Assembly (NCBI RefSeq): GCF_964340395.1
Contig: NC_135560.1
Location: 14,958,598-15,022,597 of the forward strand
Length of the DNA: 64,000 bases
Direction of reading: 5' to 3'
DNA from: Glandiceps talaboti
Taxonomy: Eukaryota; Hemichordata; Enteropneusta; Spengelidae
The notes beneath the pieces were generated by a model. That model saw only the letters and a program-made list of their open reading frames with translations, was not told the origin of the DNA and searched no databases. Below, piece by piece: positions 39,114-51,200 of this stretch. Numbering within the stretch: position 1 is the first letter of the stretch; each line of letters begins with the position of its first letter. The position numbers were made by a program, and so were the translations under genes.

Positions 39114-40478
39114 ATCACTAAAACATAATCTTCCCTTATTGAAGTTAAAAGTGCATTAGCCTCCCAAAAGTATGGAGATGCTGGGTGGATGCACTTTTGC
39201 GACTGTGCAGAAGACGTCAGGGCCGCTTTATGATTACTTTTCAATACCCGTTCTTTCATAAATAAATGCATTTTTTTACAACTATAATAAGGACAATCTC
39301 AATCACGTTTGAGCTGACAATTTCTCTAGTTGGTGTATGTATATGAGACGTAATAAGCGGCTATCAAACTATTGAATACTGACTTCATTCATTAACGACC
39401 GAGATCTAATATATAATTTGTATATATGCATTCCACCTCAGGATGAGGACAATTTCAGTTTATGATAGCCTGCAGTTACTCTTTTTTAATATCACATGAT
39501 TGAACAGGGCAACTTTTATGAGTGTTTTTTCATGATTGTTGTTTTACTGTTTATTAAATTTTTGGTTTGCTTTCACCTTTTGGTGGTACGGTTCTCATGT
39601 TTCATTGTCGTTTCAGTCAAAAGTAACGATAATGCACGGAAATAGAACTCTCGTAGTTATCGGGAGCTGTTTTAGTCTTCTGTGGAAATAAATCAGTGAC
39701 GAGTCGAGTCGTGACGGCGAATAATGGGCATTCTGTAAATTGAAGTCATGCGTCTAATTGCATCGATTGCAGTCAATTAATTTAGACAAAGCAGTTGAGA
39801 TATTCATCATTATATCACAAATGACGAGAAGGTGGTCACCATTAAGTTAATTATCCGGAAATCTAAATGAAGCTATTTTGGAAACCTTTGAAGTCCGCCG
39901 TCAAAACACTTGTTTATGCTGAGTCTTTCCAGCAACTTTCGGAGTTACGCACGTACTCTGATGGTTTCTAAAGGCTCTTTACAACGAAAACTATCTCCAT
40001 GATGTCTGCAGTGTGTTTGTATGTGTGGAATCAGTTTGAAAGTAAGTGATGACAGGTTTAAAATGATGAAAACAGAGCCTTTGATTGACTAAGTAGTGAA
40101 CTGACCAAATCGTTATATAAGAACTACTTAGACAGCTTGCTAAACGAGCGTTATTTAAAACGCGCATTTGTTGAGATATACCGGAGACAGAGGAATAGTA
40201 AGACAGGGAGAAGAAAGACTCGGATTCATGAATAGAGACGCGGCTAATTAATACAAACAGGACAGGCAAACTGAGGAATTCAAAGCTCAGTGTCATTGAG
40301 CTGCAACTTAATCCCAGATTTTGCAGGTGTCTATAGTATGTGTATAAACGGTGTTACAGTAATCGCATTACTCTTAAGAATGCAATTCAAATGAGAGTTT
40401 GATACAAAAAAGATGTCGTTTGTAGGTGACGTAAAGGGAAGGTTTCAGGATTTGTGAATGTAACGACGGGTATGTTTG

Positions 40479-40541
<63 letters not shown>

Positions 40542-40572
40542 TAATCAATCGATCAATCAATCAATCAATCAT

Positions 40573-40641
<69 letters not shown>

Positions 40642-40742
40642 GTCAGTCAGTCAGTCAGTCAGTCAGCCAACCAACTAACCAACCAACCAATCAACCAACC
40701 AACTAACCAACCAACCAACCAACCAACCAACCAACCAACCAA
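40479..40742. repeat. (ATCA)n, (GTCA)n and (CCAA)n in series
   Basis: ATCA to about 40640, GTCA to about 40665, then CCAA with ACTA/ATCA variants. Confidence 0.95.
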
Positions 40743-41111
40743 TCAGTTTAATATTTTCAGGAGTTGTAGTTCGTACCCAAGTGCTCCAGATAGTTATATT
40801 AAAACCACGCTTCGTGTGGTAATGTAAAACCATACTCACTCCATGGTAATGATTCGGTGAATCCGTTCAAATGAAAACAAAGAACACAGTCAGTCCTCCT
40901 TCAAGATGATTTCGCAAAAGTTGCTTTCTATCATGATTGGTGCAATTGTTGACTCGGATCCGGCCCCAATCCTGCGTGAGATTCGCACACTGCAATAAAT
41001 CAATGGGGTTGAGACTACGTTAACATTTTCTTTTGAGCAACTGTTATTTTCTACATAACAGTAACGTGCTAAAGCTAGAATGTTCAAGATTTTTTGCCTT
41101 GCTGAAGTGTT

Positions 41112-41334
41112 ACAGCCCGTTTCATGTTAGCGTTCACATGTTCTGTTTGATACAACGGAACCATGCAGAAACCAGTAAGAAACTGTGCTTTCTTGCTACA
41201 TTTTGTCTAAATGAAATAAGCCATTTCAAAGGCACTGCAACTACACGCAGACACGCGGACGCCAAAGTGTTTATGTCTGCACTTGATATCTGCATGGTGG
41301 CTCTTTTAAGTTCATTTCATTTAGACAATCAACA
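41112..41334 (+). repeat. Dispersed repeat family D, copy 2
   Basis: Second copy of the repeat at 31188-31353, about 55 bases longer. The 153-codon frame at 41033-41494 overlaps it, which argues against that frame being a gene. Confidence 0.6.
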
Positions 41335-41496
41335 TGCAACAGGAAACAGCATTCATTCATTCACTCTTGCTATCTTAAAGTGTAGCTCGTGCACTTTCTT
41401 ATTAGTTTCTCCATGGTTGTATCAAGCAAAGCTAGTGAACGGTAACATGAAATGGGTGATTGCAGTCATCAGTGATATTAATCTTACAATATAACA

Positions 41497-41694
41497 CGTT
41501 CTTCCAATTTGAAATGGTTGTACATCTGATGGGAAGAAACCAATAAAACAGAGACCATATGGAAAACAACGGAAGACATAACTACTTGAACTAGAACTTG
41601 CATATGAAAATAAATATAAAAAATAAATAAAATAACAAATCTACCTACACCACCTATTCTAAAATTGAACGTAATCGGAACCACAATTGTTTTT
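41497..41694 (+). repeat. Dispersed repeat family A, copy 1
   Basis: About 190 bases closely match 44316-44507. They include atggttgtacatctgat, aagaaaccaataa, catggaaaacaacgga-like sequence, an A-rich stretch, and cacctattctaaaattga. The same orientation and A-rich middle suggest a short transposable element. Confidence 0.75.
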
Positions 41695-41851
41695 GTCAGG
41701 CCTGAGAGAAAGCGATGGGAATGATAATAAGAAGTCAGAAAGTACTTAAGAGATAGAGATGAAACATACACTGTTGTACATATACTACGTACTTAACGGA
41801 ATTGTTCGCTACCATTAAAGGAGCACTTTTTTACAACAATGTCAAAAGATC

Positions 41852-41884
41852 TTTAGTATATCACTCTACGAGTGATATACTAAA
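41852..41884. repeat. Perfect 15-bp-arm hairpin
   Basis: The arm tttagtatatcactc and its exact complement are separated by a 3-base loop (tac). Nothing nearby identifies it as a terminator or element end. Confidence 0.7.
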
Positions 41885-42810
41885 ATTGACTGATGTATGT
41901 ACATGCTCAGGTGTCCAAGTAAATTAAAAAGGTAACCTTAAAATGTGATCAACGTAAATGGCCATGACATTGACCTTGGACTCTTAAGGACAACTCAATA
42001 ACAACCTTGGAGAAAGCCGAGTCTTTGCCACGGACTACAAGAACAAATCATCACAACAGCTATAATAATACATTCATCACACGTACGTCACTCAAAACAT
42101 TCTCACTCAAAACATTCCAATACATACCATCAGACGATTACAGAACCGACACGCACAATTAATTCCAGTACTCGCGGCAACATAAGCGGTCACCGTAAAA
42201 TAAGTTTACTTTGAGATTAGAGCTTCGAGCTAGAAATTTATCATTTCAAGTAAAACTTCATATTACACAGAAATGATAATGATAAGTTGATAAAATTTAT
42301 ACGACTTTGTCTCTAATCTAGTGAAATGGAAAACAAGATCATTAGGCCAAGGTAAACAATATTAACCGATCATGTCACCTGGTAAATTATAATATGTATT
42401 AATTAATATTATTAATAAGGTTTACGATTATGGTTATATTAGTACCAAAGGTTCGTTTTGTAAATGTTGCGTTGTTGTTCACTCTTCAGGGTGTCTATTT
42501 TTAAATTGTGTTTAAGATATAACATGAAGAAAGAAAACATCACGACTTTTGTCCCAGGGCTTGGAAAGGAGAATACTACAGTCTACGCCACACAAATAGC
42601 CCTGTTTTGATTATACATTGATTTGGTATGCTCATCCAAGTATCAAAGTGTAAATACACGTTATAGTCCGTCATAGCTGCCATTGTGAACGATATTTTGT
42701 AAACTTTATCATATTACTACACACGATATTAAAGTGTACCGTAGATAATTACAACACTTCAGACAGACTGACAGACAGACAGGCTGACTCATTGCAAATG
42801 TAAACTAAAT

Positions 42811-42811
42811 A

Positions 42812-42896
<85 letters not shown>

Positions 42897-43010
42897 GTCA
42901 TCATCATCATCTCCATGACCACCACCACCAACACCACCACCAACACCAACACCACATCACCAACACCACATCAACACCACCACATGTACAACCACCACTA
43001 CCATCGCCAC
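42811..43010. repeat. (TCA)n then (CCA)n
   Basis: About 100 bases of TCA followed by an irregular CCA/ACA tract. Confidence 0.95.
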
Positions 43011-43885
43011 ACCACAAAAGTCACCACCACAGTTACCATGACAATCTTGCTCCTTCAACATAACATTCTGCTGTTTAATTGAAGAAAAAAAACGTGACCT
43101 GCTCTTAGCGTTCACTGTAAGGTTAACACAATAACTTTTTATACCCACATTAAAGTTAACAGTGCATGTTTAAATTCACGACAGACGTTATGTACATGTA
43201 TCTCATCAGTACAGATAGTGTCCCATGACAACTTACAACTTAACGCAGTTGTCTCTATATCCACTAATAAAAACCCCTGGACTTTAAAGCCTTGGCAAAA
43301 ATATTTCCCAAGTATTTCTAATCAGACCTCTTCACATGATGCAGCTGCAAACAAGCATAATTTATGGCACATGACTTATGGTGTCATCTTTAATGCGGAG
43401 TATCTGGGATACTCTAACAGTTTAATTGTCTTAAGGGGCGAGATTAATAGTTCAATGTAGGATAAGAAACTAAAATCTTTTACTTTGGGGGTGGAGGTTT
43501 TGAGTCATTTTAGTTCTCATCCTACAAAATCGATATTTACTTGGATGTTTTGTACCCCTAAATACAAACAGTTTTCTTTACAAAATGTCAAATTTAGAAA
43601 TGGAAGAATTTTCGCTATATTAAATGCATGGCACTAAAATAATTTAACTAAAGTGTCAACCACAGAAGTATTTTTTTACTAAGTACATACTGGCTTTGTA
43701 TTCATAGCACTACATACTACTACATACTACTACATACTGATTTGAAATTGATTGTGCTGTCTGAAGCAATTTTCTAATTCTCAAATTAGTTGGTGGGGGG
43801 GGGGGAGGGATCTGAGGCCTTAGTATAAGAATTTATTTTTTTTATCGTACATTGAACTATTGATCTCGCTCCTAGCACATTGCTA

Positions 43886-43895
43886 CAACAACAGC

Positions 43896-43938
<43 letters not shown>
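43886..43938. repeat. (CAA)n
   Basis: About 17 CAA units. Confidence 0.95.
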
Positions 43939-44315
43939 CGATGAATGAGATTGATTATTTAAGTAACACGTTTTCAGTAAGTATTCTATTTAATACAACA
44001 GTTAGGGGTCTATTCGTAGACTACATCTTGACATAGCGAAGTAATTTTTTTATCTCCGGAAATCATGATTACTATTTTGTAATCGTCACGTGAATTCGGT
44101 TTAGTTACGCAATAGGATAATCATTGGTTAGAGACGCGCTTTAGGCTTAAAAATGTTTGGTTCCGGTTACCCGACCTAACTAGTTTTTCACTGCTGACCC
44201 TAAGTTTTTGTTTTACATATTCGAGGAAAACATGATAAAATCGCGAAAAGTGAGAAGTCTCGCCATGGTGGATACGGAAACTGACATCAAGTTAATAGAA
44301 AGACAATTATATGAA

Positions 44316-44507
44316 ACTGTTCTTCCAATCTGTAATGGTTGTACATCTGATAGAAAGAAACCAATAACACAGAGACCAGATGGAAAACAACGGAAAACAT
44401 AACTACTTGAACTAGAGACCACACATGAAAAAAAAAATAAAAAAAATAAAAAATCTACCTACCCCACCTATTCTAAAATTGAGCGTAATAGGAACCACGC
44501 GATTTTT
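44316..44507 (+). repeat. Dispersed repeat family A, copy 2
   Basis: Second copy of the 41497-41694 repeat. It ends less than 100 bases before the candidate exon at 44590. The small frame at 44208-44402 lies largely in it and is not a gene. Confidence 0.75.
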
Positions 44508-44589
44508 TAAAGGCTTTATATTAAAATGAAAACATTATTTTATAGCGAACTTTGTAATATACTTGAGGAGTACTTGTGTGTGATTTCAG

Positions 44590-44802
44590 ACATTTTCATT
44601 GGTTTTTCAATTTACTCCACTTTCCTGCATCACGACAGCGTATCTAGCCTATGGGATGATTTACATGTGTACTTGCTATTGGCCAACGATCCAATGAACA
44701 GAGATGTTGTGGTACGCCGGACGTTTATAAATCCCGACGGACAGGGCGGCACAGTACTAATCGGATACTTGTCAAGTAGCCTGGCTCAGTCCGGTGTATC
44801 AG
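44590..44802 (+). CDS. Exon of an unidentified protein (third gene candidate)
   Basis: The exon is 213 nt, phase 1 to phase 1, from acceptor tgatttcag to donor gtgagt. It encodes 71 residues of globular composition, including SSLWDDLHVYLLLANDP, RDVVVRRTFINPDGQGG and TVLIGYLSSSLAQSGVS. A reading frame with its own ATG at 44526 extends leftward, but the splice acceptor is the more natural boundary. If joined to 27729-27802, the intron is 16.8 kb. No recognised domain. Confidence 0.5.
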
Positions 44803-45997
44803 GTGAGTTGAACGGTCATTTATTTGGTAGGGTAGGGTAAAGTAGGGTAGGATAGGGTAGGACTACAGTAAACGTAATTTGTGAAAGCGTTGATTAGAAT
44901 CACTCATCTTAATAGCTTCCATGATTGTACACGGTACGCAGCATTCGACCATCATAATACGGCTCTCGGTCAGCCTACAAAAACAGGAGACATTGAAAAA
45001 AATGACACAATATACGGTGAAGACGAACAGGCGGCGGTACATTGCTTTATAGACAGCTGGTAGACATGGAATACGGAGCATTGGTTTACATAGATAAACT
45101 GATAACCGTTCAATGCTAACTCCAATCAAAATTCAATTATTCGCAGCAACTACTTGTAATATAATGAATGTCATGGATTTTGGGTGCGGATTAAAGATAT
45201 CAGCGAAAAGATTGATTTTTTTTTGTAATGCTGTAATTTATTACTTAATGAGTCAGGGGAAATTCCAAAATAAATGAAACCAAAAGATAAGCCATACTTG
45301 AGTCACATCAATAGCGACGACTGTAGACGTTTTTATGACCTATTTACGGCCTATATAGGTACTGAGGGACTTGAACACAATGCGTAGTACTTTAATGCGT
45401 ATAGTCTTGTTTGTCTATTCTGTAGTGATTTCATAATAGTATTACCTACTTTGGGTGAGAGGTTGCTAGCAAAGAATGATGAAAACCCGGTCTAATCATG
45501 AATAATTTGGTCTGCAAAGTCTGCAAAGAAATCTAGTCTGAACAACTTTTGAACTGAGCATGCAATTGAATGTGATCATTATAAAAAAAACAGGTTATTC
45601 CAAGCGTGTGGCAAATTGCAAATATATCTATGCTAGTTTTACTTTACATGCTATTAGACATAATGTGCAGATTACTTGAGTTCTGTGGGCATTGCTTTGT
45701 GTACAGTCCAAGGATTCCCTTGTCTAGAGGCTGTCTGTGCATTTGAATATCTCTCTTTACTCCGTCTAGTTCCATGAGAAATCACGAACCAAAAGTTGTT
45801 CATGCAAATGACTCCAAACAGTTAGAATAATAAGTAGCATTTTGATGTGACAGTCTCATCTTGGATACAATCAAATCACCCCAATAAACAATAACTTACC
45901 ATTGGACAGAATTCTGTGATTGATTAACAAAGACACGATGCTATAAACTGTAATAACTGTGTGGCTGGCTTCATTTGAATTTGAAATTTCATCTCAG

Positions 45998-46071
45998 GGC
46001 CTCATTGAACTAGACGCGAGAAGATATTCAAAGCTACGAATAGCCTCTAGAAGTTCCGATCTAGAAGCAAA
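45998..46071 (+). CDS. Exon-like segment (weak)
   Basis: The segment is 74 nt after acceptor tttcatctcag with donor gtaaat, open as GLIELDARRYSKLRIASRSS plus DLEA. It runs phase 0 to phase 2, and its outgoing phase fits the exon at 53439. No phase 1-to-0 exon linking it to 44590 was found. Confidence 0.15.
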
Positions 46072-46295
46072 GTAAATTAGTAAGTACATACATTATTACT
46101 TGTATACTACCCAACTATATATATGTTGCATATAATTATCAATCGGTAGCAATGAATAGACGGAAACTGTTACTTCAACAGATTGTATGTTGTGACTTCA
46201 TGACACGATAACACACTTTGATGACCTGCTTTCTTGCCCCCTAATGACATGTACAGAAGAAGCGTTCAAATGATAAGGGTTCCCCAGAACCATGT

Positions 46296-46770
46296 AAATC
46301 ATAGTGTGTCTGATGTCATGAAATGTACAAAACCTGTATTCATTAGAACTCGCTAATCACAGTGTCTGATATGACGAGTGTTACTGTGAACTCGTTAATT
46401 AAGTCAAGGTGTGTCTGATATAGATCATGAAAGTATACACATACAGATTGATATGTAATCATTTTTCCTTGGAACTCATTTGTCACAATGTGTCGATATT
46501 TTGAAATATACACGATCAGTGTCCATTAGCACTCACGTATCACAGTGTGTCTGATATCTTGAAATGTACACAATGTCGCCGTCACGTATCACAGTGTGTC
46601 TGATATCATGCAATGTACACAATACTGTAACAGTGTTCACCGGACCCCATCAAAGTGTGTCTGATAGCATGCAATGTACACAATCAATGTTCATTAGAAC
46701 TCAGTAATGACAGGGGTGTGTCTGACATCATGCAATATATACACAGTCAGTGTACATTGGAACATTATGA
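46296..46770. repeat. Diverged minisatellite, about eight units of roughly 50-80 bp
   Basis: Units share a core cacagtgtgtctgatatcat followed by gcaatgtacacaat and, in many, gttcattagaactc. Cores begin near 46304, 46361, 46409, 46489, 46545, 46593, 46653 and 46715. Spacing varies because units have lost or gained segments. Confidence 0.7.
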
Positions 46771-46830
46771 TTTGAGGGGAGACTACTTATTTGAGGGGGA
46801 TTTGAGGGGGAGACTACTTATCTGATGGAA

Positions 46831-47055
46831 GTAAACACTTAGGAGTCATGAATATCCAGTGTTCACCTAATACACATCCGTGTATTTTAAGACCCACAAT
46901 GCAACAATGGACCACTGAAAGAACAGAAGGGGTGAAAAAAGAGTTTGAATTTATTTGGTGTTTCTTGGCAATCGAGCAAAATTTATGTGATGTGAAATCA
47001 TGACTCTCCCAAACCCAAAGTTTACGAAAATACATTTATTTCCTGTAGTGCTATT
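46831..47055 (+). repeat. Dispersed repeat family B, copy 1
   Basis: Matches 57763-57990 in order: cacttaggagtcat, a cgtatcc or catccgtgt block, taagaccca, gtgaaaaaagagttt, ttggtgtttctt, ttatgtga, gtgaaatcatga, ctctcc. The - strand frame at 46814-47035 is inside it and is rejected as a gene. Confidence 0.7.
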
Positions 47056-47299
47056 CCCCTTTAACGATCTAGTTGATTTAATGATCAGCCAAGTTTCGTA
47101 ATGTGTACAGACCTTATCTTATGCATAGGGAAGAATTTGAACTGAATTATGCAAATATAGTTAGGTGAAGCTGGTACATATTTCATGTGAAGTCATCTTG
47201 TGACGTGATTTGAATGATGATGAAATTTGCAGCATTATATCTTGCATTCCTGTTTATCGTAATCGGAGATTTAACTTGAACTTGGAAGCAAATGTTAAC

Positions 47300-47460
47300 C
47301 ACCACTTACTGAACTCTAACCCGGTATTAAGATATAACTTAGATAAACGACCGGATGACGTAATTTATTATACGTATTAAAATGTTGAAGAAATTCCCAC
47401 TGTTCAGTCTTCTGTTCTAACAATGCCAAAAGACAATCATAAATGTCAATGAAGACATTA
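47300..47460 (+). repeat. Dispersed repeat family C, copy 1
   Basis: Matches 62008-62168 through ctgaact, ttaagacataact-like sequence, ataaacga, cgatgacgtaattta, caactgttca-like sequence, caatgccaga-like and gaagacat blocks. Confidence 0.6.
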
Positions 47461-48031
47461 ATTGTCTTTAACATTGTACTAGAATTATTGTTTATTGTTT
47501 AATTGAGGTTTAGTGTACATTTTTCACTTGAGTGAATGCTCGTAACCTAAGATTGTGTTACGTTAAGAACTTTCAGTTAATTAGAACACGGAGGAGTTTA
47601 TACATAAAACGACATCTTATAAATCTTAAGAGGTTCTGTTAAGTGTACTCAATTAGTCAACTGTAAATCTGTATCCATTCTATAAATTATTATACAAATT
47701 AGTCTTCACACTGAAGTCACTGAACGGTGAAGAAAATGCTACCCCGTCCAGCTTAGACGTGATAATTGGCACTGCAGCACGCACCAGCTAAAGTATGCCA
47801 CACACACGACGGTCGAGTCGGAGTCGGAGGTTGAACGCGTTCGAACACTAAATATGAGTTTTTATTCCCGGTCGTTCTACGTCGCAACTCGCGTTTGCAT
47901 CATTTATATTGTCAGCTGCATTTTGAACCTTGTAAACATTAGATAGCTATACATGCGTGTGATTAAACCCATGTCAAATCAACAACAATAACAACAATAA
48001 TAATAACAACAACATTACTACTAGCAACAAC

Positions 48032-48261
48032 ATGACCGACTCCATCAGCAACAACATCACGACCAATACCACCACCACCACCACCACCACCACCACGACC
48101 ATACCAAGCGAAGACGACGATCGACAACCTTCACAACATCAAACGAACACAACAAGCAAAAATAGCAAACAAAATAATGATGACATGCATGTAGAAATCA
48201 CTGGCCACAAACGCCTATCTACAACGACAGAAAAGCAGACTATAGTTGGTACATGTAACAG
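48032..48261 (+). CDS. Low-complexity Thr-rich reading frame ending at a donor site (weak)
   Basis: ATG with A at -3 opens a Thr/Asn-rich frame (an ACC/ACA repeat gives the Thr run). The frame continues through a more varied stretch (HVEITGHKRLSTTTEKQTIV) to a clean gtaagt donor. It may be a first exon or only an expanded trinucleotide repeat. No recognised domain and no clear partner. Confidence 0.2.
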
Positions 48262-51200
48262 TAAGTCATGTATTGATTTACTAATCTTTCTGAGATAAAA
48301 GGATCACTGGATGGAAACAGACTCATTAGCAAATGGTCACTTTGTTATAATGGTATGCTAAATAAGGTCTAGGTGAGAAATCATCCCAGGATAAATATTT
48401 TAATGACGGTATCGATATTTTCTCTGACTTAAGTAAGATAGATGTGTAGGGGACCTACTTAATAATCGTCCCAGAGTCTCTAGTCCATCAATCCCCTTGT
48501 CTCGTGAGCTTCCAATGTTTCTATTATCCAAACACTTATTTCACCAGGGACATTGTCAGTAGAGTTAACAAGTAAAATATTTTTTTTGTGCGACACTTGG
48601 AATTTTCTTTGGTCAAGCTATGTCTGTAACGGTGCATTGCAGGCAGAGATTTGCGATGTTATTCTCTCCAATTTGTTATCCTGTAGTGAAAAGTTCAAAA
48701 TCATTAAAAGAAAGATTGGCAATATGAAGACTTAATTGAACTTCTTGCATTGGCAGAAAATCCAACGTCGATGTGATGACTGAACTATTTAGGTTAGAGT
48801 CTATTTAACTTGACCGTGAGTTAGTTATACTGCCAAGTTTAATGCTGCGTTGGCGTTTCGAGCTAACAGAGAACAACCTTTAATTTGTAACATTTGTAAC
48901 AGTTGATCGTTGGTGCCTTTAGTCCCAATAAGTAGCGATGCGCTATGAAAAAATATCAGATCCGCGGTTACTTCGGTTCTGTAGGAAACGTTGTACTGTC
49001 AGACAGATCTAATCTCCCATCGCCAATGAAGCTGTAACAGCTCATTGGGGAAATTTGTAGTATCAGGCAGATCTCTCACAGCACATTGAGTTGTAACCTT
49101 TCTCTTCTCTAGGAAATGTTGTAGAGGTACAGATCTCGATGTAATTCGTGTGATTATAATTATAATCTTGATAAAGAATCATTTGCAAACAAACCACGAC
49201 CTTACAAAAGTAACGAAACAACTATGTGAAATACGTCTGGTAGTTGCTCAAATGAAACGTGATAGGTAATCACTTTCGTATATTGAATATTTAGCAGGGT
49301 CGAATTTCGCAATCCCGATATCTTGCAGCATGTACGACGTATATCTCAGATGTCACTTAGCCTAAGTGATGGGTATGTACGTGTTGCATTTACAATGTAC
49401 AGTGTACTACATGCGTCACATGATGTATGTATACAAGGGAAAGACACACATACAAGGTAAATATTCTGACGACATATGTCTTAACATATTTTTTGCCAAA
49501 ATGTTCAAGAAAAAACCCCCCAAAAAACAGTATTCCTATAATTTGTGACAAATCTCAATTTGTTTTCACTGTACATGTATTTTCATGAATATATGCTAAT
49601 TTATTAAAGTTTATCAGATTTTTGTGTAAAAGTGAAGTTTGTGTAATTCAAAAATCAACACAGAGACAAAAAAAACCCCAAAGAAAACAAATACTATGCA
49701 ACGTTAGTATGTATCGAAGGTCTTTGATCGGTTTACCTCAGGATTATAATCGTGAATGCAAAAAGACTATATACTGTAATGATCGCTTGGTGTATAGGGA
49801 GTTGCTCAACAATATGTCTAGACTGAAACTCGCTGAATAACGTCGTTAGACACAGGAACTTACACATAGGTGATAGTTAATCTTTATTTATTGTTGTTTC
49901 TTTGTTGGTTACTGTTTCTCAGGTGTAACGTTGAAACACATTGTAATAACTTTGAACTAAAGGCAAGTTTTCTGATGTTATGGGATGTTTCATTTAATGT
50001 GTGTTTATTACACATTCTCTTCCATTTTCCCTACTTCCTTATGTGTTATTCTAATACAATAATATTCCAACAATCGCCATAACTTGTCAACAGTTTTGAT
50101 ACAGTTAAATGTATTGAACGTACGCACAACATCCACGCCCTGATTTCCTTTCAACTGTGTAGTAACCGACTTTCCATTGCTGAATGTGCGAGTAAAGGCA
50201 ATCTTTTGCCAAAATGGAACATTTGATTTTGTGAGATATTTCGTATTTGGCCTATACATATACTGTATAATTATGTACCTTTTCCTAGAAAGGGCTGTGG
50301 GAGTTATGTGGCATTCGGTTTTATGAACAAGCTTTGCGCACAGTAAATACTATAGTATTGAGAACTCATGACATTCGTGGTTGTTCAAGTCACCGGTCAA
50401 AAAAAGACTTTGACCAAGATATTCCTCAGCGTAGTAAAACAAGGGTAATAACACACAAACAGTTCAACTTATTACACTAATCAGTTGATCTTTTGATGTG
50501 TCCTGGTCGATAACCTTTGTCAGATTGACAAGGTCATGACGGCCTGCTGTAACTATGGACTTTGTATTTCTTACTAGAACAAATCGAAAGTTTACTCACT
50601 CTTACTAAATTGCACTTCTAGTGCGTTATTATAACCTTTGTGAGAAAGAAATTTCATGAAACATTGGCTCTTCCTTCTTGAATGTTGTTTTCTCTAAACG
50701 AGACTCTCCGCATGCTGTGTCCAGTTGGGGAATAAGGAAGGTATGCCAGCAGCATTTTACGCATTTTTAATCTGTGTAACTGACTCGTATCTGTCAACTT
50801 GCAGCCTAAATATTTGATTGTTCCGTAAACATGATATTCAGATTGCAATCACTGGACTTCACCCTCGCCTTTATTTGATTATCCGAAGCATCTATCAGTA
50901 TGTGTTTGTAAACCTGGTATTAAAGACAGACATAAAAACGTCTCACTCAATGCCAATAAAAAAATTACTAACAAAACAGCCAAATTGAATAGTCTCTATA
51001 CAGGGAAATTGAGTATGCGTAACACGAAAACTCGTGCCTTTATTATGAGTGTAGTTAAGAACATGACATTAAATTTGGCTGTGATGAGTGTAATGCAATT
51101 ACCTTCTTCGTTTGAAGCACGCGGAAATTGATCTTTTGTTTACTATGATATTGTGTACGGGACGTGTTTAAAGTTGATAAAGTTGGAGTACCGAATGCTG

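Larger units (their letters stand above)
37400..44589. other. Presumed intron of the third gene candidate, second part
   Basis: Contains simple arrays at 39.05, 40.48-40.74, 42.81-43.0 and 43.89 kb, and dispersed repeats at 41.1, 41.5 and 44.3 kb. Elsewhere I see AT-rich DNA with no supported exon. The 60-100-codon frames (for example 38029-38295 and 39991-40296) lack splice support or recognisable motifs. Confidence 0.5.

Noticed and set aside
41033-41494. 153-codon frame as a gene
   Set aside because: Its core is a copy of a dispersed repeat also at 31.2 kb, there is no splice or start support, and no domain is recognisable.
45698-45785. Open segment after a tacag acceptor-like site, phase-compatible with the 44590 exon
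   Set aside because: No acceptable donor in frame and a weak acceptor; considered chance.
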